Source of the DNA: Bacillota bacterium
Lineage (GTDB): Bacteria > Bacillota > DTU014
Direction: 5' to 3'
Assembly (NCBI GenBank): GCA_012719595.1
Contig: JAAYAB010000231.1
Location: forward strand, 1-43,362
Length of the DNA stretch: 43,362 nt
Below, piece by piece: positions 8,634 to 18,038 of the stretch; the first letter of the stretch is position 1; each line of letters begins with the position of its first letter. The notes under the pieces are model-generated. The model was not told the DNA's origin. It made no database searches and saw nothing but the letters and a program-made list of their open reading frames with translations. The translations under genes were made by a program, and so were the position numbers.

Positions 8634-11592
8634 AGACCGCTCCCCCCTTATACACGGCATAGCTCATGCCTTCGACGACGAATGGACCGCCGTCCTCAGT
8701 TGCCGCACTGGCGTTCGAGATAGCCTGACTGACATCGACTGCCGTGGCGCCGTAGTTGACGACGACGGAAGTTCCATCCTCGTACGTGACCACATAGACG
8801 CCATCTGCCACCGTGCGATGGTCTATGATCCTCTGGTTGCGGAGATGACCCATCGCCTCGTTGATCTCGTTGTAGAAGTCAATGGCCTGGCCGATCCAGC
8901 TCCTGTAGTTGGCTGAGTGCAGGTAGTCGTAGTTGGTCCCCTTGATGGCCTCAGGCTCTCTGAACATCCACTGGAAGTACGGCGCAGCCCCGAACTCGAT
9001 GGACCTCAGGAGCGCCTCCCGGTAGTTGTCAGACAGGTTCAGCGGCGCACTGGCGTAATCCACATAGCCGTGGAGGACCATCTGGAGGAACGGGACGGAC
9101 CGGTCGACAATCCGGTAGCGTGTCGATGTATCCGGCACATCTATGATCGCGGAAGCGAAAGGAATCGCGTATTCGTTTCCGCCTCTCACCATCAGGTCGA
9201 TGCCGCTCTGGTTCAGAGCCGCAAGCGCTGCCTCCTGCAGGTCCGCTGCCTGCTGTCTGTCTATCAGCGTCTCCTCCCGGTCGCGGAAATCCGGGTTGAC
9301 CTGCTGTCCTATGTTCAGCAGGCAGATGCGGTCAATGTCGAGCCCGCCGAGCTGGGGAACGAGTCGGTTGACCAAGGGGCCAAGCCGCGACGGCGAGACA
9401 ACGTAGCCGGCCGGCGTGTCCTCGTTCCTCAGGTATCCCGACGGTTCCTGCCTTGCTATGGTCGCCGCCTTGCGCAGGAGATTACGGGCTGCATCTCGCC
9501 GCGGCGAGAAACCGTCGAACAGCTTCGTCCTGTGCACGTTTAGGAGCGAGAAAGAGGGATAGACCCTCGCACCGATCTGATCAGCGTAGTCGAGGAAGCG
9601 GCCGAACTCCTCCCTGGTGCCTATCGCCTTCTCCACCTCGAGACTCGTTGGGAAGTAGTGGTTCAAGCCTCCTTCGGACCATCCAGTGTACACGATGCTG
9701 AGATTCTGAACACCGCCTGCAGCCAGCCTATCGACTATCCCGATTGCTTCTTCGATGGTGGTGAGCGGCTCTACGACGTATCGACTGATGCCCAGAATCG
9801 GGCGCCGCACGTCGATCGCGCCCAGGATCTCGAGGAAGAACGGCAAATCCGAACCGGCCAACTGTGAGAGCCCGTGTTTTCGCTCTAGGTAACCTTGGTA
9901 ATACCTCGCCATCCCGGCGTAAGAGGAATCGTCTCCGTAAAGGAAGACATAGCGGACGACCATATCCGTACTGGCTGGTCTCACCTGGTAAACATTGATC
10001 CCGGTCTTGGAGCTAGTTGCGATCTCATCCTCCATGACCTGCCTCATCGCAACTGCAAAAGGTATGATCACGAACTCAGCCCAGGCGCAGTTGTACATGC
10101 TCGACCTGCCGGACACGTCCGCCCGGATGGTTGCGATCGCCTCGCCCTCCTCAACTATGGCAAAGAACGCCGCATCGTCCTGTTTCATCCCAAACACAGG
10201 GAGATGAACCTGTCTCAACAGCGGGTCGCGCGTGGCGCTGGAACTGTCGACGCCATAGACCGGACTCGAATAGGGCGAAGCGTACGTCTTTCCGTTGTTG
10301 AGATCTATGAGTGCTCCGGAGCCGTCGGGAACCAGCATGTACCCGCTCTTCTGTTGGTTGGCCGCGCCGAAGTAGCGCAGGAGAGCGACCGAATGAAGCG
10401 GCATCGTGGTAGTCGGGCCGCGTTCGTTGAACACCGGCCTGCCTTCATCGTCGACGGCGATCCGGCCGCCTGACGATTTGTAGGTTGTCGGCTGCTTCAT
10501 CGGGTAAGCAAGTCCATCCGCGGGCACTCGTACGAGGAGGCTGTCGCCGTCAAGAGTGTATTCCACTGCCACCTGGAATACCTCATAGCTCGGCGACACT
10601 GGCCAGAGGCTGTTCGCTATGTCGTCTATCTGCCTGTCCTCGGGGGTATAGCCGGCCTGCTTTACGATCTTGATCATGTCTTCGACATCCCACGCCATCA
10701 CAGATCTCTTTCGCAGATACACTTGTGACTCGACCAACTGGCTGAAATGCTCGAACTTGAGGTAACGCCTTTCGGTGATATCCACAAGCTTTCTGCTCTC
10801 CACGATCGTGTCGGCGAGGTGGCCCACCAGTTTTGCCAGGTCTGAAGCGCTCACAGGCTTTTCGGTTGTCAGCCTGTAGTCTCCGAACACCTCGTTCAGG
10901 TCCATATTCGAAACCGTCACATGTTTGTAATCGGGATCGGTGATCTTCTCAAGTGAAATGAGCTCGTACTTGCTGACGAGGAACTGCCGGTCCTTCTCGT
11001 TCTCGATGTTATTGAGGATCTTTTCCTCCATCCGCTCCTTGCTGATCATAATGGGCAAGTAGTCGCTGTCTTTCCACTCGGTTCCGAATGTGTATTCTAC
11101 ACGGACGCCGTTGTCTATAGGCAACACCTTGTACTGACCACTTGCGACGCTGTGCGAATAGCTGTTCATGAACCTCTGCTCGTCATTGGGCATGAAGTAA
11201 GATATCTCTATCTGTGCACTCAGACTGTCCTTTGCTGTTCCCTTTGCCAGGGGATCGCCGGCCCTGTCGACCTGATTCGAGTACCACACCCGCCCCGTTC
11301 GCTTGTCAAAGACAGCTATCTCTGTCGTCTTCTCATTGATGAAGAGCGACAGGTATTCGGTCTCAGCGACTGCCGTGAATGCTCGCAGTTGATCCAGAGC
11401 CGCCGCATACAGCTGATCAGACGACTCATCGGACTGATCCGATTGATCCAACTGACCGGAAGCTTCCACGGCCGCCCCAGGCATCAAGGAGGTCGCGACA
11501 AGGCATAGCGACACTGCGGAAAGGCACAGAGACAGCGCGAAGAGCGATATTTGGAAAGCAAGACGCCTGGAGACTGGCGGCCGGATGCGCAT
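8620..11592 (-). CDS. Exported DUF5696 protein (module A)
   Basis: This 990-residue protein has an N-terminal signal peptide (hydrophobic about 10-38) and then a DUF5696-type body. I recognise the family from its resemblance to the second copy at 37364-40126 and to proteins found beside sugar ABC transporters in Bacillota. Shared landmarks are RVWYSN after the signal peptide, YTPEDxQID, the segment LVPDGSGALIDLNNGKTYASPY, and ILG/IIG followed by a barrel-like stretch with TGWSEGGLNHYFPTS and GGNEYAIPFA. It ends with a beta segment containing YEDGTSVVVNY. The order beta domain, (beta/alpha)-like region, C-terminal beta domain suggests a glycosidase-like fold, but no catalytic activity is established. 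Residues about 47-60 are a short Asp/Gln/Ser repeat. The ATG at 11590-11592 has GGAGGG about 10 nt upstream. The gene overlaps the MalF gene by 14 bp. Confidence 0.85.
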   Translation of the reverse strand: MRIRPPVSRRLAFQISLFALSLCLSAVSLCLVATSLMPGAAVEASGQLDQSDQSDESSDQLYAAALDQLRAFTAVAETEYLSLFINEKTTEIAVFDKRTGRVWYSNQVDRAGDPLAKGTAKDSLSAQIEISYFMPNDEQRFMNSYSHSVASGQYKVLPIDNGVRVEYTFGTEWKDSDYLPIMISKERMEEKILNNIENEKDRQFLVSKYELISLEKITDPDYKHVTVSNMDLNEVFGDYRLTTEKPVSASDLAKLVGHLADTIVESRKLVDITERRYLKFEHFSQLVESQVYLRKRSVMAWDVEDMIKIVKQAGYTPEDRQIDDIANSLWPVSPSYEVFQVAVEYTLDGDSLLVRVPADGLAYPMKQPTTYKSSGGRIAVDDEGRPVFNERGPTTTMPLHSVALLRYFGAANQQKSGYMLVPDGSGALIDLNNGKTYASPYSSPVYGVDSSSATRDPLLRQVHLPVFGMKQDDAAFFAIVEEGEAIATIRADVSGRSSMYNCAWAEFVIIPFAVAMRQVMEDEIATSSKTGINVYQVRPASTDMVVRYVFLYGDDSSYAGMARYYQGYLERKHGLSQLAGSDLPFFLEILGAIDVRRPILGISRYVVEPLTTIEEAIGIVDRLAAGGVQNLSIVYTGWSEGGLNHYFPTSLEVEKAIGTREEFGRFLDYADQIGARVYPSFSLLNVHRTKLFDGFSPRRDAARNLLRKAATIARQEPSGYLRNEDTPAGYVVSPSRLGPLVNRLVPQLGGLDIDRICLLNIGQQVNPDFRDREETLIDRQQAADLQEAALAALNQSGIDLMVRGGNEYAIPFASAIIDVPDTSTRYRIVDRSVPFLQMVLHGYVDYASAPLNLSDNYREALLRSIEFGAAPYFQWMFREPEAIKGTNYDYLHSANYRSWIGQAIDFYNEINEAMGHLRNQRIIDHRTVADGVYVVTYEDGTSVVVNYGATAVDVSQAISNASAATEDGGPFVVEGMSYAVYKGGAVYEER

Positions 11593-11619
11593 CTAGATCA
11601 ATCCCTCCACTGTCTCGAG

Positions 11620-13749
11620 CTAGAGTCTGAACGTAACTTCTGTGTATATATCCGACACGAAGACCGCAACCTGGCTGACCACGACGTAGAGCAGCATTCC
11701 TATGAAAACCACTACTCCGATGCCGATCACGGTCAGGACCGAAGTCAAAATCGTCTTGTTGAACGTATAGTCGTGAGTAATCAAAGTGCCTGAGAGCAGC
11801 AGCACGCCCGCCCATGAAGCTCCGGCAGTCAACACCAGTTGGTACAGGAACGCCTCCTCGAGGATCAGGCAGTTGCTCAGGACCGTCGCGGGGACCAGGA
11901 CCACGACGAGAGGAGCGAGGGCGTACGCTGTAGACACAACGATGTCTTGCATCGACCCTTTTCCGTCGAGCAATGTGGTGAGGCACCAGTTCACCCAGCA
12001 CCACAGGATGAACGGGACGACGACGCGGGCTGCCTCTGCCAGAGCACTGAACCTGGAGATATCGACCTCATTGAACAAGAAGCCTGCATACTGGCGGATG
12101 AAGACGTATGCTCCGGTCTCAAGTGCCACCAACAAGAAGGCAGAAGCGACATTTCCCCTGCGTTCGTGCTTGAGCGCGTAGAAGCCCTCCGCAGGGTGGA
12201 ACATGACAAACACTGAGTAGCTAAGCCCGTTGAGTGTGCTCCTGACCGAGACAGGCATCTTGGTCCAGACGAATTCGAGGCGCCTGGCTATGGGCCGGAA
12301 CACAGTCTCCCGGAGCCGGACAAAGGACTGACTGGCCGACCACTTGACGAGCAGATACACTAGGACAGAAACGATGATCAACGCCGTAAGGACCCAGCCG
12401 AGGTTCTGGGCGATAACCTCCTTGCGGAGCTCCTTGAATGCCTCGGAGTATCCGTTGCGGTCGTTGCCGTTCCTGAAGTTGACCATAGCCTGCGTATAGT
12501 CGTCTGCAAGAAGAAGCGCTCTTCCTATCCCGCTGTACGCGAGGTCGTAGTTGGCGTTGCGTTCCAGCACCGCTCGCCAGGCCTTTACTGACAAATCCGT
12601 CTGACCGATGCTGTAGTGGTAGATCGCACGATGGATGAGCTGCACATACTCAGTGGGCTCGAATACGACGATCTCATTGAGCTGCTGGTCGAGCACGATC
12701 ATGTTGCCCATCCACTGCTCGATCGCTGCCGGAACAACAAACGTCCCGACCGCGTGCCCGAGGCCGCCAAAGACATACAGCAAGTTGCCTCTTCGATCAT
12801 AGGTGAAGACTCTTCCGCTTGTGCGGTCAAGGACGCTGTACATCCCTGCTGGCCTGGCCAATATGTCGACAAAGTCCGACGGGGTCTCCTGGTACTCCAC
12901 CAAGTCCCCCTGAGGCGGGAAGAACCCCTGCTCCACCAGAACATTGATGCCGTTCGGACTAAGCCTCTTGATGATATTCCGCTCTGTAGCGTAGAGAAAG
13001 CCCTTGTCGTCTATGTCGAGAGTCCGGTAGTTTGCGGGCAGGAACAGAGCCAGTCTTTCCCTCTGCTCTCTCGTAGCCAGGCGGCTCCACAGAACGTCCG
13101 CAGCGCTCGGAGTCACCCTCGGCGCACCGATGAAACCTCTGAAGACTCCTTCAGAGTCGAACTCCATGATTCCGTCATATACGTTTGCAGCAAGCACAAA
13201 TCTGCTGCCCAATGGACTCACGACGACACAAATGGGTTTGAAGACGAAGCCTTCGGGGATAACGCCCTCCTCTGTAGACTTCGGATCGGCGATCACCGAG
13301 AGCACGTTTCCATCTGCATCGATCTGGACTACCCGCGAGTTCTCCGTGTCTGCGACGTAGATGCTGCCATCGTCTGAAACGAACATGCCCCTGGGCCTGT
13401 TGAAGCGGTCGGCTCTTCCTTCGTTGTTCAGTCTGTCGATGACCCTTACCACATTCAAGTCCCGGTCGATACACACGATTCGATTGTTGCCAGTATCTAC
13501 GATGTAGAGGAAGTCGCGGTCAGAGACGAACAGGTCAGCAGGATTGCGGAAGTCGCCCACGCCAAGCTGACTGCCACGAATCACTCTCGCCGGGAGGTAA
13601 GCCTGAGGAGAAGGCACGCGGCGGCCGAAGTAGTCGTAGGTGTAACCCAGGTACGGCGTGGACGCGCGCACCGAGCCACCAACCACGGTGGTCAACAGGA
13701 TTAGTACGGCTAGGAGACCACAGATCAAGTGGTTCTTGCCAACTGACAC
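11620..13749 (-). CDS. NHL propeller-TPR-Yip1 membrane protein (module A)
   Basis: This 709-residue protein has a signal peptide (about 1-30), then NHL-type propeller repeats (about 65-390) with motifs such as LYIVDTGNNRIVCID and IYVADTENSRVVQID. A short TPR-like segment follows (about 400-470: AWRAVLERNANYDLAYSGIG). A membrane segment at about 480-503 leads to a Yip1-like domain (about 509-709) with FHPAEGFYALKHERRG, TTLLDGKGSMQDI and about five further hydrophobic helices. The propeller should face outward with the Yip1 domain in the membrane. No enzyme motif is seen. The GTG start at 13747-13749 directly precedes the signal peptide and has AAGGGA 8 nt upstream. The frame is open to 13998 but that part overlaps the GH78 gene. 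It lies 20 bp after GH78 and 27 bp before DUF5696. Its function is unknown; a sensor or scaffold for the importer is a guess from context. Confidence 0.85.
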   Translation of the reverse strand: MSVGKNHLICGLLAVLILLTTVVGGSVRASTPYLGYTYDYFGRRVPSPQAYLPARVIRGSQLGVGDFRNPADLFVSDRDFLYIVDTGNNRIVCIDRDLNVVRVIDRLNNEGRADRFNRPRGMFVSDDGSIYVADTENSRVVQIDADGNVLSVIADPKSTEEGVIPEGFVFKPICVVVSPLGSRFVLAANVYDGIMEFDSEGVFRGFIGAPRVTPSAADVLWSRLATREQRERLALFLPANYRTLDIDDKGFLYATERNIIKRLSPNGINVLVEQGFFPPQGDLVEYQETPSDFVDILARPAGMYSVLDRTSGRVFTYDRRGNLLYVFGGLGHAVGTFVVPAAIEQWMGNMIVLDQQLNEIVVFEPTEYVQLIHRAIYHYSIGQTDLSVKAWRAVLERNANYDLAYSGIGRALLLADDYTQAMVNFRNGNDRNGYSEAFKELRKEVIAQNLGWVLTALIIVSVLVYLLVKWSASQSFVRLRETVFRPIARRLEFVWTKMPVSVRSTLNGLSYSVFVMFHPAEGFYALKHERRGNVASAFLLVALETGAYVFIRQYAGFLFNEVDISRFSALAEAARVVVPFILWCWVNWCLTTLLDGKGSMQDIVVSTAYALAPLVVVLVPATVLSNCLILEEAFLYQLVLTAGASWAGVLLLSGTLITHDYTFNKTILTSVLTVIGIGVVVFIGMLLYVVVSQVAVFVSDIYTEVTFRL

Positions 13750-13769
13750 GTACCTATCCCTTCCTTCCC

Positions 13770-16439
13770 TCAGGATTGCTTCTCGGCGACACCGAACTGG
13801 TATTTCCCTGAGCCCACGTCCAAGAAGATCTTCCCGTCCTCGCACCGGCTCGACATTATCCCTTCGACATCCGAAAGCTGCGTCCCGCTCTCGGTTATCG
13901 TGGCAGTTTCTGGCCCCGGCAGGACCACTGTGGCAAACGCATTGGCGGGTATCGACAGCTCCATTTCCCACCCACTCTGGGTGCGGCGCCAGCTGCACGA
14001 AACCGTGCCGTACATGGTCTTCAGCTCTGTCGCCGCATGCTCAATCGGAAGCCCAAGCCTCGGGTGAACGATCACCCTGCGAAAACCTGGAGCACCTGCT
14101 GCGACTCCGCCGATGCACTCATACAACCATTTGCCGACTGAACCAAACGCATAGTGGCTGAACGAGTTCATCGCGGGATCCTGGAACCCGCGCTCCTCGG
14201 TCCATCCGTCCCACCGCTCCCAGACGGTTGTCGCTCCGCACTTCACCATGTATCCGAGCGATGGGAAGGTCTCAGCCGAGGCGATTCTGTACGCCACGTC
14301 ATCGAGTCCTGCTGAGCTCAAGACAGACAAGATACACGCGGTGCCGACAGTGCCGGTGGAAAGATGCCAGTCGCGCTCCTCCAACTTCCTCAGCAAGTGG
14401 CCGAATGCCGCATTCCGCAACTTCTCAGGCATGAGATCCATGAATAGAGCCAGCGCGTAGCCGGTCTGAGTGTCTCCAAAGACTCGGCCGTCCTCGGAGA
14501 CGAACTCCCGGGCAAACGCCTCTCTAACCTTGCAGAACAGCTCCTCGTATCTGTCGGAGTCCTTGAGCAGTCCGATCGCGGACGCCATCTTCGACAGCAG
14601 CCGCGCGATGTAGGCGAAGTAGGCTGTGGATATCAGGTTCTTAGGCGTCTCGCGGCCGCGGTCCAAAGACAGCCAATCGCCGAAGCCGTAGTCGGTCCCG
14701 ACGAACCCTTCGTTGCGCGCCAGCAAGTACTCTATCCACCTGCGCATGGCAGGATAGTATCGCTCTATCACTCTGGTATCGCCGTACACGGAGTACAGCG
14801 TATAGGGGATGATGACACCCGCATCGCCCCAGGCCGGAACACCATAGGGCACGTCTCTGACGACGGGTGCGACACTGCAAAACGCTCCGTCTGCAGATTG
14901 CGCCTCCGATATGTCTGCCATCCACTTGGTGTAGAACCGAGCCGTGTCCATGTTGAGGCTGGCTGTACCTGCGAAGAGCTGTGCATCTCCAAGCCAGCCC
15001 ATTCGCTCATCTCTCTGAGGACAGTCGGTCGGCACTGTCAGGAAATTCGCCTTCTGCGTCCACAGGATGCTCTGGTATATTCGGTTGATCAATGTGTTCG
15101 AGCATTCAAACGTTCCTGTGCGGTCCAGCGATGCGCTGACTGCGCATCCGACGACATCGATGATCGAAAACGGCTCAGAGCATGATACCTCAACATATCT
15201 GAACCCGTGCTGAGTGAACCGCGGCTCGTAGAGTTCTTCGCGGTCACTCCTGAGGGTGTAGCGGTCCACCTGGCGTATGCTCCGGAGGTTCTCTGTGTAG
15301 ATGTTGCCCGAAGCGTCGAGAACCTCGGCATGGTTGAGCACGACGGTAGACCCAGCGCTCCCTCTGAGCCGGATCCTCACCCACCCGGCGAAGTTTTGGC
15401 CGAGATCAACAAGGTAGCTCATGTCGCTCTTCTTCTCAACAGATATGGGCGCTATGGTTTCAACGCAGCGGATGGGCGGCGCGATCTGCGCCACAAACCT
15501 GCCTTGGAAGGCGTCATCAACTACGGTTGCGGAATGCCATGAAGAGTCGTCATATCCTGCCTCGTTCCAGCCAGGGAGCTCGAGGCGAGCGTCATACACT
15601 TCCCCTCTCAGCAGGTCCGTATAGAGAATCGGCCCGTATGTCCACTTCCAGCGGTCGTCCGTCACGATCCTCTCGAGAGTGCCGTCCACGTACTCTATGT
15701 GCATCTGCAGGTAGAAGGCGGGGTTGCTTCCATACACGCAGGGGCCGACATGTGCGACGTGGCCTGAGTACCAGCCGTCGGCCAAGATGGCTCCTATGGC
15801 GTTCATGCCCGGAACGAGGAGATCAGTGACATCGTAGGTCTGATAGCACACTCTTTGGCGGTAGTCAGTCCAACCGGGTGCCAGGACATCGGCACCGACT
15901 CGCCGGCCGTTGAGGTGCAGCTCGTAGACGCCGAGGGCGGTCGCATAGACTCTCGCCCGCCTTACGGGTTTGGCAACTGTGCATTCCCTTCGAAAGAACG
16001 GTACAGGCCTGAACAAGGCGCCTTCATCAAGGACGTGAGGCCGCATCGGGTCGGCGCCGATCCACGAAGCGACGAACTGCGACTGGTCCAGGAGACCCAT
16101 CTCAAATGAGGCGACGCCGCTGTACTCAGATGGCTGCCCCTTGCTGTCCCAGACTCTCACCTTCCAGAAGTAGCGCCTAGTCGCCTCGAGGTCCTTGCCT
16201 GAGTATTCTACATGGATGGACTGCTCTGAGTTGACCTTGCCGCTGTCCCAGGCGGTGCCTCTGTCCAGTGCAATATCGCTCTCTTCGTCAGCCACGAGTA
16301 CCTGGTAGGCCGACTGTGCTTCACACCGCCTGTCAGAAACTATCTGCCAGCTGAATCTGGGGCGAGGCTCGTCTATCCGAACGGGCTCGTGTGCATACTC
16401 TGTCATGAGTCCGGTGATCCGAAGTCTCGCATCCCCCAT
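13770..16439 (-). CDS. GH78 alpha-L-rhamnosidase (copy B)
   Basis: This 889-residue protein has the full GH78 layout. It starts with an N-terminal beta domain (LMTEYAHEPVRIDEPRPRFS, 11-30), and beta-sandwich domains follow. The (alpha/alpha)6 barrel has DCPQRDERMGWLGD at 472-485, with E478 as likely general acid. TTVWERWDG gives E741 as likely general base. It has no signal peptide, so it should act on oligosaccharides in the cytoplasm. GGAGG lies 6 nt before the ATG at 16437-16439. The gene sits between the solute-binding protein and the NHL-Yip1 gene, interrupting an order that is continuous in module B, so it looks like a later insertion into the module. It is divergent from the GH78 at 789-3566, so this is not a recent duplication. 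Confidence 0.93.
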   Translation of the reverse strand: MGDARLRITGLMTEYAHEPVRIDEPRPRFSWQIVSDRRCEAQSAYQVLVADEESDIALDRGTAWDSGKVNSEQSIHVEYSGKDLEATRRYFWKVRVWDSKGQPSEYSGVASFEMGLLDQSQFVASWIGADPMRPHVLDEGALFRPVPFFRRECTVAKPVRRARVYATALGVYELHLNGRRVGADVLAPGWTDYRQRVCYQTYDVTDLLVPGMNAIGAILADGWYSGHVAHVGPCVYGSNPAFYLQMHIEYVDGTLERIVTDDRWKWTYGPILYTDLLRGEVYDARLELPGWNEAGYDDSSWHSATVVDDAFQGRFVAQIAPPIRCVETIAPISVEKKSDMSYLVDLGQNFAGWVRIRLRGSAGSTVVLNHAEVLDASGNIYTENLRSIRQVDRYTLRSDREELYEPRFTQHGFRYVEVSCSEPFSIIDVVGCAVSASLDRTGTFECSNTLINRIYQSILWTQKANFLTVPTDCPQRDERMGWLGDAQLFAGTASLNMDTARFYTKWMADISEAQSADGAFCSVAPVVRDVPYGVPAWGDAGVIIPYTLYSVYGDTRVIERYYPAMRRWIEYLLARNEGFVGTDYGFGDWLSLDRGRETPKNLISTAYFAYIARLLSKMASAIGLLKDSDRYEELFCKVREAFAREFVSEDGRVFGDTQTGYALALFMDLMPEKLRNAAFGHLLRKLEERDWHLSTGTVGTACILSVLSSAGLDDVAYRIASAETFPSLGYMVKCGATTVWERWDGWTEERGFQDPAMNSFSHYAFGSVGKWLYECIGGVAAGAPGFRRVIVHPRLGLPIEHAATELKTMYGTVSCSWRRTQSGWEMELSIPANAFATVVLPGPETATITESGTQLSDVEGIMSSRCEDGKIFLDVGSGKYQFGVAEKQS

Positions 16440-16481
16440 AGGATTCCTCCCGACGTCATCGCTGTCAAGCGGTCTCAGTCA

Positions 16482-16520
16482 GGTCGCGGGCCGGAGGTCT
16501 CTGACCTCCGACCCGCGACC
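16482..16520 (-). other. Long GC-rich hairpin after solute-binding protein A
   Basis: GGTCGCGGG at 16482-16490 pairs perfectly with 16512-16520, and CGGAGGTC at 16492-16499 pairs with 16503-16510. That makes 17 bp with one internal mismatch and a 3-nt loop. It sits between the solute-binding protein stop (16564) and the GH78 start (16439). No T-run follows on the minus strand, so it is not a standard intrinsic terminator. A processing or 3'-end stabilising element that raises solute-binding protein mRNA over the downstream genes fits better. Confidence 0.8.
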
Positions 16521-16563
16521 CATCCTAGTGTTTGGGTAGATCAGCCTGGAACCTTAACTGAGT

Positions 16564-17844
16564 TTACTGTCCGAACAGGGTGTCCAGCCTGCTCTGCATT
16601 GCCGGCTTGATCTCGCTCATCGCGACCTTGGCACCCTTGACGCCGTTGAGAACCTGCTCAACTGTGTCATGGAACCCGTGCCCACCGAGGACGCCCTCCA
16701 TGAAGAAGTTCGCCTCGCCGGTGAAGTTCTCCAGGGCCTCCAGGAGCACTTCTGCAGACTGACGGTTGAACGCGTACTTCAGCATGTACTCATCCATGCT
16801 GCTGTCGGTCTCACCCTGGAAGATGTACGCGTCGAGGGCCATCAAGGCCTCCGGGTTCTCTACGTCAGCCGACATGACACGGCCCTCGATTGCCTGCTGC
16901 GGGTAGGCATGACGGTCTGCTCTCGGGCCCTTTGGCAACGGAGCGAGTGCGAACCGCTCTCCACCCTCAACAAGCTGAGCGCGTCTCTCGAACAGTCCAT
17001 ACACAGGAATGATGTCCATGGCCACTTTGCCGGCGAAGAGTGCCGCATCGTCGCCACCGACAATCTTGTCAACCGTTCTCCACTGGTAGGCCTGCTCGAG
17101 TGCCTCTATCGCAGGCTCCTCGTCAAATGTGAAGACTACCTTGCCTGACGCATCCTCTCTGGTGACGCTCGCGCCGTTGGTCACGCCCAGTATCGTGGGC
17201 ATCAACACGTTGAGGAACTTGAGGCCGAACTGGTCTGTTGTTCCGTCGCCGTCGGTGTCCCTCGTGACGGCACGTGCGATCTCGGTCATCTTGTCCCAGG
17301 TCCACTCTCCGGCCTTGTACAGCTCATAGACGTCCGGCTGGTTCTCTCTCTCGAGCAGCTCTTTGTTGTACAGAACCATCCACATGTGGTGCGGATACGG
17401 GGTGTCAAGACCGTGGCCGAAGGTGTAGGTCTTACCACGGAAGTCGAGCGCCCTCATCAGCTGGGCCTCTGCGTCATTGAACTTGTCGTAGTAGTCGGCG
17501 GGCAGAATCTCGCTGACGGGGAATATCGCGTTGTTGGCCAGCAGGTCGTAGTAGGCGACCATGTTCTGGATGACCCAGATATCATTGGTCGCATCGCCTG
17601 CGAGCAGCCTTGCGATCAATGCTTGAGTGTAGTCCTGCTCCCAAGGATAGATGGGATGCAGTTTGACCTTCACGTTGAAGAGCTCTTCCGCCTCGGCTAT
17701 TCTCTCCTTGACGTCAGCGAAAATGTTCCACCAGGCAACGTAGGTGACGGTTTCTCCACCAAAGTCGTATTCAGCTGCAAGCACCGGAGCGGCCACTGCA
17801 AGCAAGAGGGCAACCATAAGGATTGAGATGACGGTCCTTTTCAT
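16564..17844 (-). CDS. Extracytoplasmic solute-binding protein, family 1 (module A)
   Basis: This 426-residue protein is the sugar-binding component of the module A importer. The signal peptide (MKRTVISILMVALLLAVAAP, then VLAA) ends in an Ala-X-Ala type site near residue 24. There is no cysteine for lipid anchoring, which is unusual for a single-membrane Gram-positive cell. The mature part has the type 1 binding-protein pattern, with LYNKELLERE, GEWTWDKMTEIA, the DTDGDGTTDQFG loop typical of many CUT1 binding proteins, and AMDIIPVYG. The ATG at 17842-17844 has an AGGAGGAG ribosome site 10-12 nt upstream. A 194-bp gap upstream suggests its own promoter, and a strong hairpin lies downstream. 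It is the first gene of a likely operon running to the left edge. The ligand cannot be read from the sequence; rhamnose- or arabinose-bearing oligosaccharides fit the neighbours. Confidence 0.93.
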   Translation of the reverse strand: MKRTVISILMVALLLAVAAPVLAAEYDFGGETVTYVAWWNIFADVKERIAEAEELFNVKVKLHPIYPWEQDYTQALIARLLAGDATNDIWVIQNMVAYYDLLANNAIFPVSEILPADYYDKFNDAEAQLMRALDFRGKTYTFGHGLDTPYPHHMWMVLYNKELLERENQPDVYELYKAGEWTWDKMTEIARAVTRDTDGDGTTDQFGLKFLNVLMPTILGVTNGASVTREDASGKVVFTFDEEPAIEALEQAYQWRTVDKIVGGDDAALFAGKVAMDIIPVYGLFERRAQLVEGGERFALAPLPKGPRADRHAYPQQAIEGRVMSADVENPEALMALDAYIFQGETDSSMDEYMLKYAFNRQSAEVLLEALENFTGEANFFMEGVLGGHGFHDTVEQVLNGVKGAKVAMSEIKPAMQSRLDTLFGQ

Positions 17845-17995
17845 TGTACACCTGCTCCTCCTTTTTGCTCAGGATACACTTGTTCCCCGAGAGTCCGCTA
17901 AACCACTGCATCTCGAACTCTTCTTGTGTCGTTCCCCTGATCGGTGCCTCCTTTCGATCGGTTTTCGCGTTTCCTCAGCTATGAGAATCTCTACC

Positions 17996-18006
17996 GTAAC
18001 TGTTAC
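17996..18006. promoter_or_regulatory. 11-bp palindrome in the leader region of solute-binding protein A
   Basis: GTAACTGTTAC is a perfect inverted repeat about 150 bp before the ATG and about 30 bp after the preceding stop. On the minus strand it reads within CTGTAACAGTTAC and shares TGTAACA with two sites next to the LacI gene at 22843-23853. It may be an operator half or a full site for that regulator. I see no convincing -35/-10 pair here. Confidence 0.35.
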
Positions 18007-18038
18007 AGGATACTCTATCTGGGTGTTCTACGCGTCGA

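Noticed and set aside
9895-10473. Plus-strand open frames opposite the DUF5696, permease and other genes
   Set aside because: They mirror the codon structure of strong minus-strand genes in GC-rich DNA and show no domains or ribosome sites.
16440-16468. Promoter for the GH78 gene from a TTGACA on the minus strand (16468-16463)
   Set aside because: The matching -10 position reads AATCCT and overlaps the ribosome site and start codon of the gene, so it could not serve the full coding sequence.
17940-17960. Ribosome-site-like AAAGGAGG in the leader of solute-binding protein A (minus strand), suggesting a leader peptide
   Set aside because: No ATG, GTG or TTG occurs at a workable distance after it.
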